NCBI GenBank assembly: GCA_027924645.1
Contig: BSBN01001482.1
Location: 12,790,001-12,854,000, forward strand
DNA length: 64,000 nucleotides
Direction: 5' to 3'
Source of the DNA: Cunninghamia lanceolata
Taxonomy: Eukaryota; Streptophyta; Pinopsida; Cupressales; Cupressaceae
Part shown: piece after piece, positions 58,200 to 64,000 of the stretch
How positions within the stretch are numbered: position 1 is the first letter of the stretch
Layout of the letters: every line of letters starts with the position of its first letter
Program-made: the position numbers and the translations under genes
Notes under the pieces: model-generated
The model's input: the letters and a program-made list of their open reading frames with translations, nothing else
Databases searched by the model: none
Told to the model about the DNA's origin: nothing

Positions 58200-59830
58200 G
58201 TGAAATCAACTATGGCTGATTTTAATGAGATAGTTATTAAGGAGGGGATGGATAAGGATAGATTCCAAGAAGAAAGATATTTGAAAGGGAATTATGCATA
58301 ACTCCTGGCTAGAGAGGAGATTTACTAGAGATAGATATCTAGAGAATGTTGGTTGAAAGAAGAGGATCAGAATTCCAAGTTCTTCCATAATTTGACCAAG
58401 ATTAAAAGATGTCATAATAGAATAACTAAAGTAAAAAAAACAAAGATGGAGTTATGGTGGAAAATGCAAATGAAAACATATGTGAGGTGGTGGTTGACTA
58501 CTTCAAGGAAATTATGAATGGCTTTGGTCCTGCAAACACCCAAGCTAAAGAATCTCTTCTAAACAATATCCCATGTCTGGTGGCACCTAAGAAAAATTAA
58601 TTCTTGAATCAACCATTCATGAAGGGAAAAAAAATTGGTAGCCTTTAAAATGAACCAGATAAGGCTCCTAGTCCAGATGGTTATCCAATAGGATTTTATC
58701 ATAGCTACTAGAAGATTATTGGAAATGGTTTGGTGGCAGCGGCATAAGAGGTAAGAAAAAGGGGAACAAAGTTAAAAGACATGAACAACACATTTATTGC
58801 ATTGATCCCAAAGAAAAATATAGTGGAATCCATGGATGATTTTTATCCAATATCCTTATGTAATGCAATCTATAAGATTATCTCCAAAGCTATGGAAAAT
58901 AGAATAAAGGTGTTGCTGCTAGATATCATAGCAAATGAGAAAAGTAGTTTCACGCCGAGCAGGTCGATTCTGATGGGATAATCATTGCACATGAGGCCAT
59001 TCATACTATAATAAAGAGAAATGTTGAGAGAATGATAGTAAAACTAGATATCAGAAAATCATATGATCTAGTGAATAAACAATTCCTTCTTGAAGTCATT
59101 GAAAAATTTGGGTTTTGCAAAGAGTGGATAAAGTGGATTCAAAGTTGCATTTTTACCCCAAGATTTTTAATTCTTATCAATAGTATCCCCCAAGGTTTCT
59201 TCACTTCCTCCAAAGATCTTAGAAAAGAAGATCAGTTGTCACCCTTTCTCTTCATAATAATGGTCGATGCCCTTGGAAGACTCATTTAGAAGAAAGCAAA
59301 TATGGGGAAGTGGAAGGCAATTAAAGTTTCTCCAAGTATTTATCTAGTCACACACCAACAATTTGTTGATGATACCTTTTTGTTTGGAGTGGCATGTAAA
59401 AGAGAGGTGAGAATCATGAAACAAAATATAGAGTATTATTGTCAAGCTTCATGACAACATGTGAATTAGAGAAGTCTGTAGTTTTCTTCATCAACACAAA
59501 AGTCTAGAAACAAAAGGAGATTTCTCAGGTTTTAGGATACAAAATGAGCTCACTTCCAAGTATCTCAATATCCCTCTTTTCTCTAGAGAAAGAAAATCCA
59601 TACTCTAGGAACCCCTAATAACAAAGTGCAATGCCAAGATGTCTTCATGGAAAGGTAGATGGCTATATGTGGTAGGTAGGATCTTAATGTTAAAGGATAT
59701 TATTTTAGCAATTACCATCTACACTCTATCGTGTTTAAGGATGCCAAAGAAAATCAATGATATTTTCAATAAAAAAAACTATGGGACTTGTTTTGGAAAG
59801 GAACATCTAAAGGAAATAAATTTCCATTGA
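58200..59830 (+). pseudogene. LINE ORF2 reverse transcriptase domain
   Basis: The motifs run in order: DKAPSPDG (about 58655), NNTFIALIPKKN, FYPISLCNAIYKIISKAMEN, VKLDIRKSYDLVN, GFCKEWIKWIQSCI, RKEDQLSPFLFIIMVDALGR, and the catalytic FVDDTFLFG (from 59362), where plant LINEs have F/YADD. MSSWKGRWLYVVGRI and LPKKI-like sequence mark the RT C-terminal region. The open pieces are separated by stops and frameshifts. RT would copy LINE RNA at the nicked target. Confidence 0.93.
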
Positions 59831-60179
59831 TTGCATGGGATAAAGTATGCAATCCAAAAGTGGCTAGTGGAGTGGGTCTTCAAAATTGGGTAATCCTCAA
59901 TAGTGCCTTGGGAGAAAAGTTAGTCTAGAACATTTACTCAAATCCTCAATTGAAGTGGGTCAAAATATTACAAAAAAATATTTGGATTCAACAAATCTAA
60001 AGAGGAATTTCACCACTATCAATCCCCCAGACAGGTCTAGTATTTGAGTCTTTCTTCTTTTTTGTAGACATCTAATTGTAAAGCACATCACATGGAATGT
60101 GAAATATGGGAGACAAGCATTGTTCTAGGACTCATGGAATGGCTATCCAACCTTAAAGGATCTTCCAAACCTAAAATAA

Positions 60180-60900
60180 TCCAGGGAAACATTGATCAAT
60201 GAGTGGGGGTATCGTGTCAAAGATTACTTAACCTTGATAGAGCAGGATAGTTTTCCAATATGGTATTGGAGACCCTTTCATGAAATTAACTTTCTGGAGT
60301 CACAAAAAGAATTCCTAAAGAGCATTTTGGTAGGTAGGAAGGTCATTTTATCAAACGAGGAAGATAGTATAAGATGGTGTGGGGCAAAGACTGGAAGATA
60401 CAATGTCAAGATAGGTCACCAAATTGAGGAAGCAACTCCATTAAAATAGAAGACATGCCCACTCATTTAGTTGGAATAAACAATGCCTCGCCAAGATTGG
60501 CACTTTCACTTGGGAAAATTTACACAAAAGAATATTGACAAGTGATAGACTATAAAAACTTAGATTTTGTGGCCCTTCTAGATGCATGATATGTAAGGAA
60601 AGTGAAGAAATGGTAGAGCATCTACTCCTAAGATGCAAATTTGTTGAAGCATGTTGGAAGTATGTAGTGAGAAAACTAAAATGGTCAAGCCCTCTCCCCA
60701 AAGACATCCAATCTTTTTTTGTAGCATGGCATGTCCTACACAAAAAGGTTGTGTTTTCTAGCATATGAATAGTATGCCCCTCAATATTAGTTTGGGAGCT
60801 ATGGAAAGAGAGGAACAAAAGAACTTTTCAAAATAAGGAAATAACCATTGAAGTCTTCCTTAACAAAGTTGAGGCAACCATGGTTGAAGTAGTAAACAAT
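60180..60900 (+). pseudogene. LINE ORF2 zf-RVT cysteine-rich region
   Basis: DSIRWCGAKTGRYNVKIGHQ is the spacer typical before the zf-RVT domain. LRFCGPSRCMICKESEEMVE, then HLLLRCKFVEACWKYV, give the C..C..H..C zinc pattern at about 60560-60660. It is followed by a Trp-rich stretch (LVWELWKERNKRTFQ type). The domain follows RT in plant L1-type LINEs. Confidence 0.85.
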
Positions 60901-60960
60901 GTAGCCTAGAATTAATCACTCAAAAAGAGCATGTTCACATCATGGGATAATGAATTTTAA

Positions 60961-61500
60961 AAATCATGTATGGGATTGGTGATTCCTCCCATTTATTGGA
61001 AGGTTAGGGTTCATCCAAAATCAAAACCAAGAAGAAATATCAAATGGGAACTGCTAGATGAGAACTATCACAAACTTAATTTTGATGGACAACAAAGGGA
61101 AACCCCATCCCTTCTAGGGTAGGATGTATAATAATAAATCATTGTGGAGATATGGTCAATGTAGTGGCTCAAAAAATCACAATGGGAACAAACAATGAAG
61201 CCCAAGCCCAAGCATTATTGCTTGGGCTTCAAACTTACAAAATACTAGGATTGACGAGAGTTCATATTGAAGGTGACTCCCAATTAATTTAGTGAATGTG
61301 ATAAGGAAAAATTTAGTTCTGAATTAGAAACTAGACATCATCCTCAAAATTTGTTGGTGCCTAATAGATCAGTTTCAAGAATTTAAAATATGTCATGTCT
61401 ACCGCAAAGGGAAGAAGTCTATGTTGATGCAATTTGCAACACAACAATCAATATGGATAAAGAAAATCATTACACTAACTCTCTGCAATGATGGATCTTA
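60961..61500 (+). pseudogene. LINE ORF2 C-terminal RNase H
   Basis: KLNFDG (first catalytic Asp), then ITMGTNNEAQAQALLLGLQT with the Glu, VHIEGDSQLI with the second Asp, and CHVYRKGKK near the final His region resemble the RNase H domain found at the end of many plant LINE ORF2 proteins. Stops and shifts occur between the motifs. This domain would help remove RNA during LINE cDNA synthesis. Confidence 0.8.
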
Positions 61501-62381
61501 ATAAGCAATGTGCAAATCACTTTGAAGTAACTAAAGTACATCCAATATGCACTTGGTCATAAATGAAGACGACTACTATGTGTCCTGCCTTGGAGAGTAT
61601 TAACCATTATGTGGCATTCATTCTTTGCCTCAAAGATAAGAATAGAAAAATATCATTCATGGGAGCAATTTCTAATTGCAGGTTGAAGAAGATTTTTAGA
61701 ACAAAATCTATAATAGTTTTGCATGCAATTCTAATGGTTCTGGGTGACACCTTATCCACTTCTCACTAATATCAGGTGAACACAAACATTTTTCCATGTT
61801 CATTGCTATTCTTCTAGACTTAGGTGAGCCTAAGGATTTTATAAGGGAAGTGGCAGAGACTGTGATAAAACCGAGGTGGTGCGATAGGCTCAAAGGAATT
61901 TTGGACATACAGTATTAGGTTTGGGCTTCCTCACTAGTAATGACATGGCCAATAATCCTCAGGCATTACGATGGCCCTTGGGCTCCATTTATAATTTCAA
62001 TAGTAGGTCAAAGTGAGGAGGCACGCAAACATAAGGCTATGGGGACTGGAATTCCTCAAAGAGGTAGCTAGCGTTTCCCCTATGCAGGAAGTGGATTGGT
62101 CCTTTGCAATCAACTCATAAAGCATAGGCTTTAGTGACAATGAGGCAGGGGAGGAGGTTCAACAAGCATGGATCACTAATCGTAGAAGCCTTGTGCCTAA
62201 AAGTATAGGGTAGCTTATAGTTAATAGATAACAAATATAACACAAAATCCAAAATACTATTTTATTTTGCATCTATTATATGATTTGTAATCAAACTATT
62301 AAATCAATACAAATACCTTGAATGGTTCTAAAATATGGTTGTTGAAATTTTAGTTTTCTCTAATTTTTATATGGGAATGGC
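61501..62381 (+). other. LINE 3' tail or adjacent DNA, no gene assigned
   Basis: No poly(A) tract or target-site duplication marking the LINE end was found. The stretch to about 62215 is less AT-rich than what follows and may still belong to the LINE. Confidence 0.35.
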
Positions 62382-62401
62382 TGTGTGTGTGTGTGTGTGT
62401 A
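62382..62401 (+). repeat. (TG)n microsatellite
   Basis: About ten uninterrupted TG units, preceded by CTGTG. Confidence 0.85.
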
Positions 62402-63502
62402 TTTCCTAACTCAAATGCCATAACATAATAATGTTAGCATTACCACTACAACTCAATAATCATTATCTTAATGCAATTTGGTTGTCTATACAAGACATAA
62501 AAAATCATAATTGATGGTAATGGACAATTATTTTAATAGAATTAAAGTTTATTACTATACCAACATAAGATATTATTCTATTCTAAAATTTAATTATTTC
62601 CTACAGCTTAACACTATGTAGCCATAGAACATTATTTATTTCCAGATTGCAATTGTTCAAGCATATAGAAAGTTTTTAATTAAACAATTTTTTTCCACAA
62701 CATACTTTTATAAACTAACAAGAGTGTATATACACACAAAAAAAAATTACAACATAGTACTATGGAAATGGAAAAAATTATACCTAAAAGCTTTCAGTTC
62801 CTCTGCAACATAGTGTTGTGCAAGTAGGGAGGAAAATCTTTTTGAAATTTTAAATTTATTTACAACTCATTGTTGCGCAATCACATATCAATATTTCTTT
62901 TCTAGAAATTAATAATCTACATCCTACTACTATGTAGGCATAGGAAAAGATTTAATTCAAAAATTAAAACTTTATTCTTGGTTGTGTAAGTTCTTACACC
63001 GCCTTTTTGCAAAACTCCAATACACAATGTTTTGTATCTAAGTCCCGAATTTGAACACAACGCACAACAAAAACCCAAAAAACAATCAACTCCATAGACC
63101 ATTCCAGACATCTACTAACCACTCCCCATAAGACAAAATTTATGAATTTTAGAATACCATTTGGAATGCAAAACAAATTTTAGAAAAATAAAATAAATTT
63201 AAAAACACATCTCAATTGCAAGATACTCAAGAGCGGCAACACAATAGATAATTGCACCCACCCCCACATATTCTGTGTATTTTTGTCAATACAAATGAAG
63301 CAATCATATGAAAATCCATATTACCACCAAAACCATGGTTTCCCCTCCTCTGAAAACATGTTGACACTTAATATTTCTTCCCCAAAGATCAAATAAAACA
63401 TGCTAAAATGAAACAAAATAAAGCACACCCAAAATAGCCAAGATAAGCACACCAAATAGTTACCTATCCATCAAAAAAGTTATCCATCCATTAATTTAGA
63501 AA
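62402..63502. other. Unassigned AT-rich DNA
   Basis: No gene, RNA or element recognised. Minus-strand frames at 62917-63176 show no domain. Confidence 0.4.
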
Positions 63503-64000
63503 TAAAATATTACTTTAATTCTAAATTAAATAAAGTAAATCTCCATAATTAAAGAAAGTGCCTTATTTTATATTCTTATCTCAAAGAGTATCCTTAATAG
63601 ATAATATAAAGTAAGTGTCCATAATTAAAGAAAGTGCTTTAGTTTATATTGTTATTTCGAAAAATATCCTTAATAGATAATTAATTAAATTAATTTTTAA
63701 TATGAAATAAAGTAAATTTCCATAATTAAAGAAAGTGTTTTGTTTTATATTCTTATTCGAAGAATATCTTTAATAGATAATTAATTATATTAATTTCCAA
63801 TATGAAATAAAACAAATCTCTATAATTAAAGAAAGTGTTTTATTTTATATTCGAATAATACCCCTAATAGATAATTAATTAAATTAATTTCCAATATGAA
63901 ATAAAGCAAATCTCCATAATTAAAGAAAGTATTTTATTTTATATTCTTATTTCAAAGAATATCCTTAATAGATAATTAATTAAATTAATTCCCAACATGT
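63503..64000 (+). repeat. Tandem array of roughly 100-bp units, running off the window
   Basis: Five copies of a unit containing CCATAATTAAAGAAAGTG, TTTATATTCTTATTTC, AATATCCTTAATAGATAATT and AATTAATT(T/C)CCAA. Anchors CCATAATTAAAG (or CTATAATTAAAG) lie at about 63543, 63619, 63720, 63820 and 63913, so spacings are about 76, 101, 100 and 93 bp. The first unit lacks about 25 bp. The array continues past base 64000. Confidence 0.85.

Overview
This window looks like intergenic DNA from a large plant nuclear genome. It is AT-rich, holds no intact host gene, and is built almost entirely from old, nested retrotransposons. A gymnosperm (conifer-like) source is my inference, based on the density and age of the nested insertions and on LTRs of the type TGTAATGTCCC...GGGATATTACA; the sequence does not prove it. 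I found no rRNA, tRNA, CRISPR array or operon-like arrangement.

Layout. 1-5672: a minus-strand LTR element with no recognisable reverse transcriptase and a decayed G-patch protein; its left LTR is cut by the window edge. 5673-13563: mostly unassigned, with an imperfect foldback (7437-8275), one copy of a dispersed repeat (10380-10690) and the 5' end of a Ty3/gypsy element on the minus strand (10985-about 12752). 13564-20039: a complete but dead Ty1/copia element (A) on the plus strand, with target-site duplication (TSD) ATTTG. 20443-22925: two copia 3' ends facing each other, the minus-strand one with a gag remnant. 23982-32550: a gypsy LTR split by a 7.5-kb Sirevirus-like copia element (B, TSD CTTTT) that lacks pol but carries a coiled-coil/multi-zinc-knuckle Gag and a very long protein of unknown function. 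34590-35668: a decayed coding sequence of an unrecognised family, interrupted by a solo LTR (TSD TCCAA). 37724-43296: a non-autonomous LTR element (C, TSD GACTT) whose internal region carries a fragment of the host cohesin-regulator gene PDS5. 43302-46771: the 3' part of another LTR element. 52191-56322: a small non-autonomous LTR element (D, TSD TTAGC) with one reading frame of unknown function, probably inserted into the 5' part of a LINE. That LINE runs on to about 61500 with ORF1 (DUF4283-like region, zinc knuckle), endonuclease, reverse transcriptase and RNase H. 63503-64000: a tandem array of roughly 100-bp units running off the window.

How the parts relate. Perfect 5-bp TSDs around A, B, C, D and the solo LTR fix the insertion order: B is younger than the gypsy LTR it splits, the solo LTR is younger than the coding sequence it interrupts, C is younger than the DNA joining 37723 to 43302, and D is younger than the LINE if the DNA on its left is LINE. 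Elements B, C, D and the element at 1-5672 show no reverse transcriptase in the parts I could read, so they would have depended on enzymes made elsewhere. Many of the stop codons in A, B and D are TAG at positions expected to be CAG or TGG, which fits decay by deamination of methylated cytosine.
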